Source: Prochlorococcus sp. AG-347-K18 (lineage in GTDB: Bacteria > Cyanobacteriota > Cyanobacteriia > PCC-6307 > Cyanobiaceae). From it: a stretch of DNA of 64,000 nt. The stretch is from contig QCCF01000004.1 in assembly GCA_003281365.1 (NCBI GenBank), positions 1-64,000 of the forward strand. Reading direction: 5' to 3'. The notes beneath the pieces were generated by a model. That model had not been told where the DNA came from, searched no databases, and worked only from the letters and a program-made list of their open reading frames with translations. Below, one piece after another: positions 8,313-18,328 of this stretch (positions are counted from its first letter, which is position 1; each line of letters begins with the position of its first letter). The position numbers were made by a program, and so were the translations under genes.

Positions 8313-9677
8313 TTATCCATACATAGTCACAAATTCTTCTGAGATAGTTGGGTGCAAAGCCATGGTAATATCAAAGTCTTTTTTTGTTATCCCTGCATTT
8401 AATGAAATTGATACCATTTGAATAATCTCAGACGATGTTTCTCCAAACATATGACAACCTAGGACTTTGTCAGTTGGCTTATGAACTACAATCTTCAACA
8501 AACATTTTGATTTATTCTTTTTAAAGGTATTAGACATAGGGGTAAATTTGCATTTGAAAATTTTTATATTTTTTTCAGAGTAAATTTCTTTAGCTCTTTT
8601 CTCACTTAAGCCAACTGTTGAAATTTCTGGAATAGTAAAAACGGCCTTGGGGATAAATTCATAATTTACTTTTCTTTTTTGGCCATTAAAAAAATTATCT
8701 GAAAATACTCTCCCTTGTTCTATTGCTACTGGAGTTAAGTTTGGTTTATTTATGATATCGCCAACTGCAAAAATATTTGCGTTGCTTGTTTGATTAAGTT
8801 CATCAACATCTAAATATTGGCCATCCATCTTTAAATTTAAAAAATCTAAATTTAAAGGCAAAAGATTAGGCTCTCTACCGGTAGCAATAAGGATATTATT
8901 GGTTAGGAGTTTATCGCCCGAGTCTAGGGTAGATTCCAGATTCCCATTTACTCTTTTGATAGACTTTAATTGAGTATTGGAGATTATATTTATTTCAGTA
9001 AAAGTAGGTGATGCCTCTAGGCATGAGGAAATATCCTCATCAAAACCATTAAGTAAATGTTGACCTCTAATTAATTGAGTTACTTCTGTACCTAAATTTC
9101 TAAAAATAGAAGCAAATTCACAAGCAATATATCCTCCTCCTACTATTAATATCGATTTGGGAAACTTTTCTAATTCAAAGATATCATCACTAGTCCATGC
9201 CAAATCTACTCCAGGAATATGTAATTTTTTTGGTTTACCTCCAACTGAAATAAGAATTTTTTTTGAACTTATTTTATTTTTAATTTTCTTCGTTTTTGGA
9301 CAAATAATTTCTAATTCATTTTGAGAAGTAAATCTTCCTAAGCCCTCAAAGACAGTTACATTCAATTTTTTTAAAGAATTTCTATGTAAACTACTTAATC
9401 TAGAAACCTCCTCCCTAACATTCTTCAATAAAATATTTGATTCAAAATTAATACCTTCATTTTTTAATCCATATCCTTCAGAAGAATCCATATTTTTTTT
9501 ACTTTTAGCTGCATAAACCATCAATTTCTTTGGGACACATCCCCTTATCACGCAAGTTCCTCCTATTTGATTTACTTCTATGATTGCAACTTTTGCACCA
9601 TAACTAGCCGCACGTTTAGCCGCTGCGAGTCCTCCAGATCCAGCGCCAACAACAATTAAATCAAATTCAAATTCCAA
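8313..9677 (-). CDS. gor: Glutathione reductase
   Basis: 454 residues, NADPH-dependent flavoprotein disulfide reductase. The FAD loop is VVGAGSGGLAAAKRA, the redox-active disulfide is C42/C47 in GGTCVIRGCVPKK, the nucleotide loop is VGGGYIACEFASIF, the second FAD motif is ANIFAVGDI, and the C-terminal catalytic His-Glu lies in HPTISEEF. The Arg after the first Cys (CVIRGC) distinguishes glutathione reductase from dihydrolipoamide dehydrogenase. It recycles glutathione against photo-oxidative stress. The neighbouring GST-like gene is divergent and may share a promoter region. Confidence 0.93.
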   Translation of the reverse strand: MEFEFDLIVVGAGSGGLAAAKRAASYGAKVAIIEVNQIGGTCVIRGCVPKKLMVYAAKSKKNMDSSEGYGLKNEGINFESNILLKNVREEVSRLSSLHRNSLKKLNVTVFEGLGRFTSQNELEIICPKTKKIKNKISSKKILISVGGKPKKLHIPGVDLAWTSDDIFELEKFPKSILIVGGGYIACEFASIFRNLGTEVTQLIRGQHLLNGFDEDISSCLEASPTFTEINIISNTQLKSIKRVNGNLESTLDSGDKLLTNNILIATGREPNLLPLNLDFLNLKMDGQYLDVDELNQTSNANIFAVGDIINKPNLTPVAIEQGRVFSDNFFNGQKRKVNYEFIPKAVFTIPEISTVGLSEKRAKEIYSEKNIKIFKCKFTPMSNTFKKNKSKCLLKIVVHKPTDKVLGCHMFGETSSEIIQMVSISLNAGITKKDFDITMALHPTISEEFVTMYG

Positions 9678-9729
9678 GACTTTTTTTAATCAATTATTAT
9701 AACGTTAGTTTATAGCCTTAATTCAAATA

Positions 9730-10965
9730 ATGAATGAGATTTTGACATGGGATGATTTAAATAAATTTGAAGTTGAAGATCTTGATAGAGTCCATGGTAT
9801 AAATAATTCTTACGCAAATTTAAGATTATTTGGGCATAGTGAAAATGATGTATTAGTTACCCTCTATAGAGATAGGCATTCTTGGTGTCCTTATTGTCAG
9901 AAGATATGGTTATGGCTTGAATTTAAGAGAATTCCGTACAGAGTCAAAAAAATAAATATGTTTTGCTATGGTCAAAAAGAAAGTTGGTTCCTTGAAAAAG
10001 TCAGATCGGGTAAATTACCTGCAATTGAATTTAAAGGACAAGTTATAACTGAAAGCGACGATATAATAGCTTTTTTAGAAAATGAATTTGGAGCACTTGG
10101 ATCTTTCATAACATCTAATCACCTTATTAAAATTAGAGAATTAGAAAGAGAAATTTTCAGATCATGGTGTAATTGGCTCTGCCGAGAAAGCTTTAATTTT
10201 ATAGATAACTCTTTTAGAAAAAAAAGATTTAAAGAATCCATTTCTAAACTCGATGAAATCTTAAGTAGGACAAAATCAGGGTTTGTTGATCCATCAGTAT
10301 CTAGTACTGGTGATATAGAACCTGGTGTTGGAGATATAATTTTTGTTCCCTATATGGAGAGAATGAATGCATCACTGATTTATTTTAAAGGGTTTAATTT
10401 AAGATCTAATTACCGTCATATAGATAACTGGCTTACTCTTTTTGAAGGTACAAGTGCTTATAGAGGCACTCAAGGAGATTTTCATACTCATTCTCATGAT
10501 TTACCCCCACAAATGGGGGGATGTTATAAAGAAAGTAATGAACAACAGATTACTTTGTCTAAGCTAATAGATACTGGGGAGGGTTTAGGTAATTATGAAT
10601 TCAATAAAAATTATGATTCAAAATATTTCGCAAAAATTGCTCTTAAGAGAGTGTTAAAACATAAAGATAATTTACTAAATGTAAACCCATACAATAAAGA
10701 ATCCTTTGAGGAATCATTGAGATCAGCTTTGAACCATATGATCACAGGTGAAGTGTTAATTCCTAAAAAACTTTCAGGAATCTCCCTAAGATACTTAAAA
10801 AATAGAATCTCAGTTCCAAGAGATATGCCAATTATTTCAGCGAGGTTATTAAGGCAATCATTAAATAAAATTGAATCGCTCAGTGATATCAATGAAATAG
10901 ATAAGATACCTTTCAGGCATAGATATGATCAAGATCCTAGAAATTTCACTTCTAATCAATTATGA
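9730..10965 (+). CDS. Glutathione S-transferase-like protein (long, N-terminal thioredoxin-fold)
   Basis: 411 residues. Residues 45-115 form a glutaredoxin/GST N-terminal domain with [10 protein letters not shown] (a CxxC motif), [19 protein letters not shown] and [12 protein letters not shown]. An all-alpha GST C-terminal domain follows, and then about 170 extra residues not usual for GSTs (residues 240-411), rich in charged helices, with no motif I recognise. This is a conserved cyanobacterial type, probably a glutathione-linked redox enzyme. Its 3' end overlaps the convergent dnaA by six bases. Confidence 0.8.
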   Translation: MNEILTWDDLNKFEVEDLDRVHGINNSYANLRLFGHSENDVLVTLYRDRHSWCPYCQKIWLWLEFKRIPYRVKKINMFCYGQKESWFLEKVRSGKLPAIEFKGQVITESDDIIAFLENEFGALGSFITSNHLIKIRELEREIFRSWCNWLCRESFNFIDNSFRKKRFKESISKLDEILSRTKSGFVDPSVSSTGDIEPGVGDIIFVPYMERMNASLIYFKGFNLRSNYRHIDNWLTLFEGTSAYRGTQGDFHTHSHDLPPQMGGCYKESNEQQITLSKLIDTGEGLGNYEFNKNYDSKYFAKIALKRVLKHKDNLLNVNPYNKESFEESLRSALNHMITGEVLIPKKLSGISLRYLKNRISVPRDMPIISARLLRQSLNKIESLSDINEIDKIPFRHRYDQDPRNFTSNQL

Positions 10966-12351
10966 ATTTTTTCTTGAATCTATTTGAAGTAAATCTCTTA
11001 TTTTTTGTACTTGAGTCGCAACATTAGGATCGACAGACAATTTCTTTTCAACTTGTTCAATAGCATACATAACAGTTGTATGATCTTTCCCCCCAAATTC
11101 ATCTCCAATTCTTGGTAGACTTAAACTAGTACTATGTCTCATAAGGTACATGCCTATTTGTCTGGCTTGACTTACTGGTTTTCTTCTACTTGAACTAATC
11201 AATTCATCGGTTGAAACTTTGAAGAAATCTGACACTTTGTTTATAACTTGCCTTGGAGTTACGACTACCCCAACACTATTTGGATCAAGCATTGGAGCAA
11301 TTGATTGAACTGTCATTGGTAACCCAGTTATTGAAGCAAATGCAACGGCTCTAGTAAATGCTCCTTCTAATTCTCTAATATTTGAAGTAAATCTTCCTGC
11401 TATAAATTGGATTAAATCTCTTGGGAGACTCATCCTTTCTTGTTCTGCCTTTTTTTGAAGAATAGCTGTCCTTGTCTCAAGATCAGGAGGTTGAATATCA
11501 GCAGTCATACCCATTGAGAACCTAGAAATCAATCTCTCTTGAATTCCCGACAATTGATTTGGAGGCCTATCGCTTGCTATGACTATTTGACTCCCTGATT
11601 CGTGAAGAGCATTAAAAGTATGAAAGAATTCCTCCTGTGTATACTCTTTACCTTCTAAGAACTGTATATCGTCTATTAAAATCAAATCTACATTTCTATA
11701 TTTGTCTCGAATAGCTGTCATTCCATCTCTCCTGATACCACTAATAACATCATTAGTAAAAGTCTCTGTAGAAACATATTTAACTTTTGCTTCTCGATCT
11801 ATCTCTACTCGATAATGACCTATAGCTTGCATTAAATGTGTTTTACCAAGGCCGACACCACCACAAATAAATAATGGATTAAACTCTCTACCAGGGGATT
11901 CGGCGACTGCTAAAGCTGCGGCATGAGCCAACCTACTATTTGGACCAACAACAAATCTTTTAAAGACGTATCGTAGATTTAAACCGTTAGGATTCTTGAA
12001 TTGGTTTTTTGGAGAATTATCTTGGCTAATATTAGAAAAAGATTTTGTTTTAAAACTATTTTTCTGTTTATTGAGGTTATCTTTTGTTGTTGAATAGGTG
12101 CTATTTGCTTCTGATTTAAAAACAACTTTTACATCATGGCCACAAATTTCTTTTGCGGCTTTTTCTATGGTTTCACAATAATTCTTCCTTAACCAATCAC
12201 TTGAAAATGAATTTGGAGTGATTAACGTTAATAAGCCATTCTCAAAGCAATTAAACTTAGCTGGTCTTATCCATGTCTCAAATGATGGTTTACTTAAAGT
12301 TTTTTGGAGTAATTGTTGAACTTCCGCCCAAATAGGATTAGTTGCTTGCAA
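10960..12351 (-). CDS. dnaA: Chromosomal replication initiator DnaA
   Basis: 463 residues. Domain I (1-85) is the helicase-loading fold and domain II is a low-complexity Asn/Ser/Lys linker (about 86-125). Domain III is the AAA+ module, with [13 protein letters not shown] (Walker A), [12 protein letters not shown] (Walker B) and the arginine finger region. Domain IV ends with the DnaA-box recognition signature [15 protein letters not shown]. dnaN is not adjacent, and I see no cluster of DnaA boxes, so the origin is not evident here. A perfect 17-base palindrome sits just upstream. Confidence 0.97.
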   Translation of the reverse strand: MQATNPIWAEVQQLLQKTLSKPSFETWIRPAKFNCFENGLLTLITPNSFSSDWLRKNYCETIEKAAKEICGHDVKVVFKSEANSTYSTTKDNLNKQKNSFKTKSFSNISQDNSPKNQFKNPNGLNLRYVFKRFVVGPNSRLAHAAALAVAESPGREFNPLFICGGVGLGKTHLMQAIGHYRVEIDREAKVKYVSTETFTNDVISGIRRDGMTAIRDKYRNVDLILIDDIQFLEGKEYTQEEFFHTFNALHESGSQIVIASDRPPNQLSGIQERLISRFSMGMTADIQPPDLETRTAILQKKAEQERMSLPRDLIQFIAGRFTSNIRELEGAFTRAVAFASITGLPMTVQSIAPMLDPNSVGVVVTPRQVINKVSDFFKVSTDELISSSRRKPVSQARQIGMYLMRHSTSLSLPRIGDEFGGKDHTTVMYAIEQVEKKLSVDPNVATQVQKIRDLLQIDSRKNS

Positions 12352-12362
12352 AATTTTATTCT

Positions 12363-12379
12363 CTAGATTATTAATCTAG
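12363..12379. promoter_or_regulatory. 17-base perfect palindrome in front of dnaA
   Basis: CTAGATTA and TAATCTAG are exact reverse complements around a single T, 11 bases upstream of the dnaA start. It could be an operator for dnaA or for the divergent gene, or a hairpin in the dnaA leader. It makes a start at 12380 for the divergent gene unlikely. Its function is inferred only from symmetry and position. Confidence 0.45.
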
Positions 12380-12514
12380 TTGGAATTTAATAATTGGCCA
12401 TTATCAAATCATAAGATCACGATAAATTTAAAATTACTTAACAAAGCATTATCTAATTTTTTTCTAAAACCTTTATTTTATAGGAATATAGTTATCATAA
12501 ATCTTTCTGAAATA

Positions 12515-13159
12515 TTGGATAAAGTTTTACTTATTATCATGACAAAATGGCATGGTTTTGGAAGATGCAAAACAAGATTAGCCAAAGATATAGGTAGAAG
12601 TAATTCAGCTAAATTACAAAGCTTGATGACAAATCACACTGTTTCAGTAGCCAAATCGCTACAAAAAATCAACCTAATTGATATTTCTTTAGCTATATCT
12701 GGGTTAGGAGAAAAAAATTGTAGAAGATGGTCTAAGGAATTAGGCATTAAAAACTTTAATTTGCAAGGAAAAGGCTGCTTGGGAGAAAAAATGAAAAGAC
12801 AGATATTACTTAACAAAAAATTTTGCACTCAAAATAAGATAAAAAATATCATTTTTATTGGTACTGATCTGCCAGATTTGTGCCACTTAGATTTACTTAG
12901 AACTATCAAAGAGCTAAAACAAAATGATCTTATTTTAGGTCCATCTAATGATGGAGGCTATTGGCTTATTGGCTTATCCGCAAAAATAATATCAAAACAT
13001 CTAAATTTACCCTTTATTAATATCAGTTGGAGTAAAGAAAATGTTCTTCAAAAAACTATTGATAATTTTAACTTAACAAATATGAAGTATAAGTTTTTAA
13101 GTAAAAAAATAGATATAGATTCAATAATTGATATTGAAAGCAGAACGTTATCAATTTGA
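12515..13159 (+). CDS. TIGR04282-type glycosyltransferase (DUF2064)
   Basis: A nucleotide-sugar-transferase-like fold with the opening motif IIMTKWHGFGRCKTRLAKD, then FIGTDLPDLC (metal-binding DxP region) and LGPSNDGGYWLIGL. The frame is open from 12380, but the first 45 residues resemble nothing, whereas family members begin just before LLIIMTKW. I therefore favour the in-frame TTG at 12515 (the ATG at 12539 is possible). The family is annotated as 'arsenosugar biosynthesis', but that role is not established for picocyanobacteria. It is coupled to the next gene by a TTGA overlap. Confidence 0.75.
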   Translation: MDKVLLIIMTKWHGFGRCKTRLAKDIGRSNSAKLQSLMTNHTVSVAKSLQKINLIDISLAISGLGEKNCRRWSKELGIKNFNLQGKGCLGEKMKRQILLNKKFCTQNKIKNIIFIGTDLPDLCHLDLLRTIKELKQNDLILGPSNDGGYWLIGLSAKIISKHLNLPFINISWSKENVLQKTIDNFNLTNMKYKFLSKKIDIDSIIDIESRTLSI

Positions 13160-13839
13160 TTAAGATCTCAATTATCATTCCGACCATCAATGAAGCCAAT
13201 AACTTACCATTATTGCTTTCAGACTTGTCTGATATTCACAAAGAAGGTGAAATTCTTATAGTTGACTGTGGTAGTGAAGATAGAACTAATGATATAGCTG
13301 ATATTTATGGGGCAAAAGTATATAAATCCAAAGAAAGAAATCGAGGTTTACAATTAGATATCGGTGCTAAAAAATCAAGAGGTGAATGGCTCATATTTTT
13401 ACATGCAGATAGTAGATTAACTCACCAATGGTTTTCAAAAATTAAATCAGTTCTAAAGGGAAACAAAAATTTTATTTACTTTTTTAAATTTAAAATTAAC
13501 AACGAAAAGATAATTTTCAGAATCCTCGAAATTCTTGTTAATTTTAGGAGCAAATATTTAAAACAACCATATGGAGACCAAGGATTAATAATTCATAGAT
13601 CAATTTATTATAAAAATAATGGTTTTAGGAAAATTCCCATAATGGAGGATGTTGATTTTTTTAGAAGATTAAACAATAAAAAAGATTTAAAGCAATTAAA
13701 TTTACCTATTATTACAAGTTCGAGGAAATGGGGGAAAACTAATATTTTTCTCCAAGGACTAAAGAACTGGAACTTTAGAAGAAGATGGTTGAAAGGTGAA
13801 TCGACAAAATCTATATATTCTGACTATTACAAAAAATAA
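13156..13839 (+). CDS. TIGR04283-type family 2 glycosyltransferase
   Basis: 227 residues, GT2 fold: IIPTINEANNLPLLLSDL at the N terminus, EILIVDCGSEDRTNDIA, and FLHADSRLTHQWF containing the DxD-like metal motif. The Arg/Lys-rich C terminus ends shortly after RRRWLKGESTK. The TTG start overlaps the TGA of the TIGR04282 partner, the usual pairing of these two families, so they probably act in one pathway. The substrate is unknown. The lower-GC, Lys/Asn-rich composition is like that of the neighbours, so there is no sign of recent transfer. Confidence 0.8.
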   Translation: MIKISIIIPTINEANNLPLLLSDLSDIHKEGEILIVDCGSEDRTNDIADIYGAKVYKSKERNRGLQLDIGAKKSRGEWLIFLHADSRLTHQWFSKIKSVLKGNKNFIYFFKFKINNEKIIFRILEILVNFRSKYLKQPYGDQGLIIHRSIYYKNNGFRKIPIMEDVDFFRRLNNKKDLKQLNLPIITSSRKWGKTNIFLQGLKNWNFRRRWLKGESTKSIYSDYYKK

Positions 13840-14370
13840 TTAATTTGCATACCAAAAAGCGCATTTAGAACCTTTAGGTTCTAATGTCCAACCTTGTCTT
13901 TTGTAAAATGAAACAACTTCCGCATCAGCAAAAAGAGTAACTTTTGAAATGCCAATATTTTTTAATTCTTTTAGGATATATTTCATTATCTCTTTCCCCA
14001 GCCCAAGACCTTGATAGACAGGATTAACAGCTACATCCCATACTGTTGCCTCTAAAATTCCATCTCCAGTACATCTTGCAAAGCCTACTAACCTAGGGAA
14101 TTTGGTATCATGACGCCATAAACCAACAACCAAAATACTAAAATCTAAAGCTCTTTTAACTCTCCTTATTGGTCTTCTGCTCCAACCGACAGTTTGCAAA
14201 AGTTGATCTAGCTCTATTAGATCTAACTCTTTACTTTTACTACAAACAAAAATTTCTCCTTTATTTATTTGAGTGAATTCATAAGAATTCAAACCATAGA
14301 TATCTACAAGTTCTTCATTAGATATACTGTTAGATTTTTTTATTGATGACCCTTGATTTCTAAAAATCAT
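13840..14370 (-). CDS. GNAT family N-acetyltransferase (Ycf52/NSI-like)
   Basis: 176 residues. The acetyl-CoA binding motif is VYQGLGLGKEIMKYIL, preceded by the strand ATVWDVAVNP. The C terminus, TLFADAEVVSFYKRQGWTL, resembles that of the plastid GNAT enzymes (NSI/Ycf52 group), which acetylate lysines or N-termini of chloroplast proteins. That resemblance comes from memory, not a search. The ATG overlaps the stop codon of the ABC exporter gene (TAATG), so the two are translationally coupled. The substrate is unknown. Confidence 0.8.
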   Translation of the reverse strand: MIFRNQGSSIKKSNSISNEELVDIYGLNSYEFTQINKGEIFVCSKSKELDLIELDQLLQTVGWSRRPIRRVKRALDFSILVVGLWRHDTKFPRLVGFARCTGDGILEATVWDVAVNPVYQGLGLGKEIMKYILKELKNIGISKVTLFADAEVVSFYKRQGWTLEPKGSKCAFWYAN

Positions 14371-16163
14371 TAAAAATTCGCAAATCCTTTTTGTTGAAGT
14401 TCTGAGAGCTGAAAATATAACCCTTTTTTCATTCTCAATTCTTTATGCGTTCCTTCTTCAATTAGTGATCCTCCTTTTAAAACTAAAATTTTATCAGAAT
14501 TTTCAATGGTTGCTAGTCTGTGAGCTATTACTAATGCCGTTCTTTTTGTAAGAATTCTCTCAAGGTCTTTTTGTAGTGTAGCTTCTGTAGAAGGATCCAT
14601 AAACGCTGTAGCTTCGTCCATTATTAAAACAACAGGATTTCTTACAGCTACTCGAGCGACTGAAAGAAGTTGTCTCTCTCCAGAAGAGAGATTCCCCCCT
14701 CTTTCTCTAAGAAAAGTGTTCAACCCCTCTGGTAATTTTTTTAGCATACTGTTCAAACCTAATTCTTTACAAAGATTTTCTAATTCAAGATTGTTTATAT
14801 TCGCATTTAGCTTCAAATTATCTGCAACGTTTCCACTGAAGATAAAGGTATCTTGTAGAACTACTCCCAACATATTTCTGAGTGTTGCGATGGGTATATC
14901 TTTTATGTCTATATCATCGATTAGAATTTTGCCCGACTGAGGTTCATACAATCTACATAACAATCTAATTATGGTTGTTTTACCTGAACCAGTTGGCCCT
15001 ACGAAAGCTACATGTTCTCCTGGGTTGATCACAAAAGATAAATCCTCAAGGATATGTTCTCCTTCTTTGTAAAAGAAATTAACATTTTTGAATTCGATTT
15101 TACCCTTAAATTGCTTATTCGCTCTTTGCACATCTTCTGAAAAATGCTTTGCTGAAATTGTGTCTTTAATCTGAATTTCTTCATCCAATAATTCATTTAT
15201 TCTTTCAACAGCTGTGAGACCTCCTTGAATCTGAGTAAATCTCTCTGCAAGCTGTCTTAAAGGCTCAAAGAGTCTTTGGGAATATAAAATAAAAGTTGTC
15301 AATGTCCCTAAACCAATATTGCCAGAGGTAACAAGATAACCTCCAACTGCTAAAACCAAGGAAACTACAGCAAGCGAAATCCACTCTATAAATGCTGAGA
15401 TGCTACTGTCATAAAATATTGTTCCATTTACCGCTTTCTTATATGCATCGCCAGTATTAGAAAATCTTTTGCTATTAAAAGCCTCTCTTCTGAACATCTG
15501 AACTACTTCTAAACCTTGAAGATTCTCTTGAAAATCAGAATTCAGCTGAGACAACTCTTCTCTTACCTGATAGTTTGCCCTTCTGTAGCGTTTTTGAAGC
15601 CAAATAATAAAATATGAAACTGGGATTTGAGTGAGGAGTAATAAAATAGCAAGTCCTCGATCAATTGACAGCATTGTCAAAGAAATTACTATCAGACTGA
15701 CAAAGTCAGCAATGACTCCAACTGCGCCACTGCCAAAAACCTCAGCTAGAGCATCAACATCATTTGTTAATCTCGTTAATAATTTACCAACAGGCATTCT
15801 ATCGTGATACTTAAGAGATAAAGATATTGAATGATCAAAAAGTTCTCTTCTTATCCTTGCTGTCAAGCGTTGACCAACTGCTTGGATATTGTAAGTTTGG
15901 TATCCCTGCAGAACCAACCTAAATAGAACAGTTATAAATAAAGTTAGGATTATGGCATTTATTGACTGTCCAAGGAAAGTTTTACTTAGCCAAACATCCG
16001 TACTTTCGTTCTTAAGGATGGTAATTGCTTGTCCTACTAATAATGGTTGAATAGCTCCAGAAAAGGAAACAGGTAGCAAAACTATCAAGATTAAATAGAT
16101 TGTTTTTTTATCTTTAGTTAAATATTTACCTAACTTTTTTATCCTTCTAAAATCCTTAAACAT
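14370..16163 (-). CDS. ABC exporter, fused permease and ATPase (MsbA/multidrug type)
   Basis: 597 residues. Six membrane helices lie in residues 25-320, with coupling-helix sequence RLTARIRRELFDHSISL. The nucleotide-binding domain has FVGPTGSGKTTIIRLL (Walker A), GGNLSSGERQLLSVARV (signature) and VLIMDEATAF (Walker B), followed by the H-loop IAHRLATIE. It would work as a homodimer or heterodimer exporting a lipid or amphipathic substrate, which the sequence does not reveal. It lies 10 bases after hisG and overlaps the GNAT gene, forming a three-gene unit. Confidence 0.9.
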   Translation of the reverse strand: MFKDFRRIKKLGKYLTKDKKTIYLILIVLLPVSFSGAIQPLLVGQAITILKNESTDVWLSKTFLGQSINAIILTLFITVLFRLVLQGYQTYNIQAVGQRLTARIRRELFDHSISLSLKYHDRMPVGKLLTRLTNDVDALAEVFGSGAVGVIADFVSLIVISLTMLSIDRGLAILLLLTQIPVSYFIIWLQKRYRRANYQVREELSQLNSDFQENLQGLEVVQMFRREAFNSKRFSNTGDAYKKAVNGTIFYDSSISAFIEWISLAVVSLVLAVGGYLVTSGNIGLGTLTTFILYSQRLFEPLRQLAERFTQIQGGLTAVERINELLDEEIQIKDTISAKHFSEDVQRANKQFKGKIEFKNVNFFYKEGEHILEDLSFVINPGEHVAFVGPTGSGKTTIIRLLCRLYEPQSGKILIDDIDIKDIPIATLRNMLGVVLQDTFIFSGNVADNLKLNANINNLELENLCKELGLNSMLKKLPEGLNTFLRERGGNLSSGERQLLSVARVAVRNPVVLIMDEATAFMDPSTEATLQKDLERILTKRTALVIAHRLATIENSDKILVLKGGSLIEEGTHKELRMKKGLYFQLSELQQKGFANF

Positions 16164-16173
16164 TAAGCTATTT

Positions 16174-16812
16174 TTATATGACGTTAGTTGATTCTATTGA
16201 TAAAATTGTATCTCTGAGATGATTATCAACTAACCTCATAGATAAGGGATTTCCAATTAGTCTTGCAGTCGAGTAGAAAAGATCATCTATTTTAATTAAC
16301 CCATTCTCTTCAAGAGTCTTTCCGGTTGCCACCAAATCAACTATTGCCTCTGCCATACCTGTAATAGGACCAAGCTCCACTGATCCTGTCAAATGAACTA
16401 TTTCTACAGGTATATTTAATTCATCAAAATAAGCTCTAGCCGTTTTTGTGAATTTGCTTGCTACTTTACAATTAGCTGGAAGATCAGTTGGTTTTGAATA
16501 ATCGCTATTTTTCTTGACAGCCAAAGACATATGACAACCCCCAAATCCTAAATCTAATAACTTTGCGACTTTTAACTCAGATTCGCGTAGAACATCATAT
16601 CCAACAATACCCAAATCAGCCTGACCATAACTTACATAAACAGGTACATCTCCATTTCGTACTAATAAAGCTTTAGCTCGTTTGCAACTGGATTCAAAAG
16701 TCAATGATCTATTATTTTCATCCAACGCATCAGAAAAATCTAGCCCAGCACCTTTAAAAGTTGAAATTGAATCTTTTAACAGAGCTCCTTTTGGTAAAGC
16801 TATAGTAAACAT
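16174..16812 (-). CDS. hisG: ATP phosphoribosyltransferase, short form
   Basis: 212 residues, catalysing the first step of histidine synthesis. Motifs are [13 protein letters not shown] at the start, [10 protein letters not shown], and the PRPP-binding loop around [18 protein letters not shown]. The length shows the short form, which lacks the C-terminal regulatory domain and normally needs HisZ as a partner. No hisZ is seen in this window. It is first in a reverse-strand unit with the ABC exporter and GNAT gene, an unexpected mix for a biosynthetic gene. Confidence 0.95.
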   Translation of the reverse strand: MFTIALPKGALLKDSISTFKGAGLDFSDALDENNRSLTFESSCKRAKALLVRNGDVPVYVSYGQADLGIVGYDVLRESELKVAKLLDLGFGGCHMSLAVKKNSDYSKPTDLPANCKVASKFTKTARAYFDELNIPVEIVHLTGSVELGPITGMAEAIVDLVATGKTLEENGLIKIDDLFYSTARLIGNPLSMRLVDNHLRDTILSIESTNVI

Positions 16813-16851
16813 AGATCAATTTCTTCCAAGAATCTTCATTCTAAGTTAACA

Positions 16852-17592
16852 ATGGAATTTAATAAAGCTCGAAATATAATAGGCCTAAGAGTTTTAAGTG
16901 ATAACGTAATTTGGTTGTGGATAAAAGATCAATCAGTTGTGGTTATAGATCCATCTGTTCACGAACCAGTAATTAGATATATAGATGAAAACAATTTTCA
17001 CTTAAAAGCTATTTTGCAAACTCATCATCATTCAGACCATATTGGTGGGACGAAGTCTCTTATTAAGAGATGGCCAAATGTAAAAGTGATTGCTTCCTCC
17101 AAAGAAAAAAAACGAATACCTTTTCAAAATGTATCTGTAGAGGATGGAGAAACTTTGAATATTTTAGGTGAAGAAGTAAAAATAATTGAAGTATTAGGGC
17201 ATACAAGCTCACATATTGCCTTCTTTTTAAATGATAAAAATCCTGTCCTTTTTATTGGTGATACATTATTTTCTGGGGGTTGTGGAAGAATCTTTGAAGG
17301 AACTTATCAACAAATGTATTCTTCACTTGAAAGAATCAAATCTTTACCAAAAAATACTCTTATATATTGTGCCCATGAATATACTAGGGCTAATATGTTG
17401 TGGGCCTTGAATCTCAAACCTAAAGATCAAGATATAAAAAATAAACTTTCGGAAGTTGAAAAAAAACTTTCTATTAATGAATTGACAATCCCATTTTTAC
17501 TTGATGAAGAGATGAAAATCAACCTTTTTCTAAGAGCGAAAAATTTAGAAGAATTTACTTTTTTAAGAGTAAACAAGGATTTATGGGTTTAA
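16852..17592 (+). CDS. gloB: Hydroxyacylglutathione hydrolase (glyoxalase II)
   Basis: 246 residues of metallo-beta-lactamase fold. The dinuclear metal motif [10 protein letters not shown] (His58, His60, Asp62, His63) is intact. Further ligands follow in [28 protein letters not shown] and YCAHEYT. It hydrolyses S-lactoylglutathione in methylglyoxal detoxification. Its length is close to the usual 250. RidA follows 24 bases downstream on the same strand, so both may be transcribed together as damage-control enzymes. Confidence 0.92.
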   Translation: MEFNKARNIIGLRVLSDNVIWLWIKDQSVVVIDPSVHEPVIRYIDENNFHLKAILQTHHHSDHIGGTKSLIKRWPNVKVIASSKEKKRIPFQNVSVEDGETLNILGEEVKIIEVLGHTSSHIAFFLNDKNPVLFIGDTLFSGGCGRIFEGTYQQMYSSLERIKSLPKNTLIYCAHEYTRANMLWALNLKPKDQDIKNKLSEVEKKLSINELTIPFLLDEEMKINLFLRAKNLEEFTFLRVNKDLWV

Positions 17593-17616
17593 ATAGATAG
17601 GTATCTTCTTAATCAA

Positions 17617-18009
17617 ATGTCCTCAAAACAAATAATAAAAACATCAAATGCGCCAGATCCAGTAGGACCTTATAATCAAGCAATAAAAGCAGGGGATTTT
17701 ATTTATTGTTCTGGTCAAATTGCTATAGATCCAGCTTTAAATGAAATAACTTGTTTAGGTGATATAGAGAAGGAAACTATTCAAGTTTTAAAAAATCTCG
17801 CAGCAGTTCTAAAAGCTGGTGGAGCAAACAAAGAGGATGTTATAAAAACAACTATTTACTTAACTGACTTAAATAATTTTCAAATTGTTAATAAAATATA
17901 TAGCGATTTTTTTAATATAGAGAGTCCCCCAGCAAGAGCCTGTGTGGAAGTTTCATCTTTACCAAAAGGAGTTTTAGTTGAGATAGATTGCGTCGCATTT
18001 CTTGATTAA
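17617..18009 (+). CDS. ridA: RidA family enamine/imine deaminase
   Basis: 130 residues. Hallmarks are APDPVGPYNQAIKAG at the N terminus, FIYCSGQIAIDP, and the C-terminal ARACVEVSSLPKGVLVEIDCVA, which carries the Arg that holds the substrate carboxylate. RidA proteins form trimers that hydrolyse reactive 2-aminoacrylate and related imines released by PLP enzymes. The assignment to the RidA subfamily is good because the conserved Arg and Cys are present. Confidence 0.92.
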   Translation: MSSKQIIKTSNAPDPVGPYNQAIKAGDFIYCSGQIAIDPALNEITCLGDIEKETIQVLKNLAAVLKAGGANKEDVIKTTIYLTDLNNFQIVNKIYSDFFNIESPPARACVEVSSLPKGVLVEIDCVAFLD

Positions 18010-18094
18010 TTTCTATTTATTTAGAAATTTGAAATATGAACCAATTATGCACCATATTTGTATAGATTATTAGTTGATAATTCATCTTTGATCT

Positions 18095-18322
18095 ATGTCA
18101 GCAGCAAAGCTTAATATAGATGAACTAGAAGCAGGTTATCCTTTATTTTGCAAAGCTCTCAGACTATTAATTTTAAAAGGTAACTCAGTTAAAGATATAG
18201 AAAAGACAGTGTGTTGGAGTCATCTTGAAACTTTAAATAGATGTCTACCTGGTAGATATAAAGCCCCAACATATTTAATGGCTTTAATCAAAAGAGATAT
18301 TGCCAAGCCTAATAATTATTAA
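18095..18322 (+). CDS. Small conserved picocyanobacterial protein (DUF3136 type)
   Basis: 75 residues: NIDELEAGYPLFCKALRLL, then a helix and VCWSHLETLNRCLPGRYK. I recognise this as the marine picocyanobacterial DUF3136 family, with no known function. It is soluble and helical, with paired Cys in 'FCK' and 'TVCW' and a third in 'RCLPG'. It is convergent with the acRAF gene, six bases apart, at the edge of the carboxysome region. A link to carboxysomes rests only on position. Confidence 0.7.
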   Translation: MSAAKLNIDELEAGYPLFCKALRLLILKGNSVKDIEKTVCWSHLETLNRCLPGRYKAPTYLMALIKRDIAKPNNY

Positions 18323-18328
18323 AAAGGG

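Noticed and set aside
10960..12379. dnaA region as the replication origin
   Set aside because: dnaN is not adjacent and I see no cluster of TTATCCACA boxes in the flanking gaps, so there is no evidence of an origin here.
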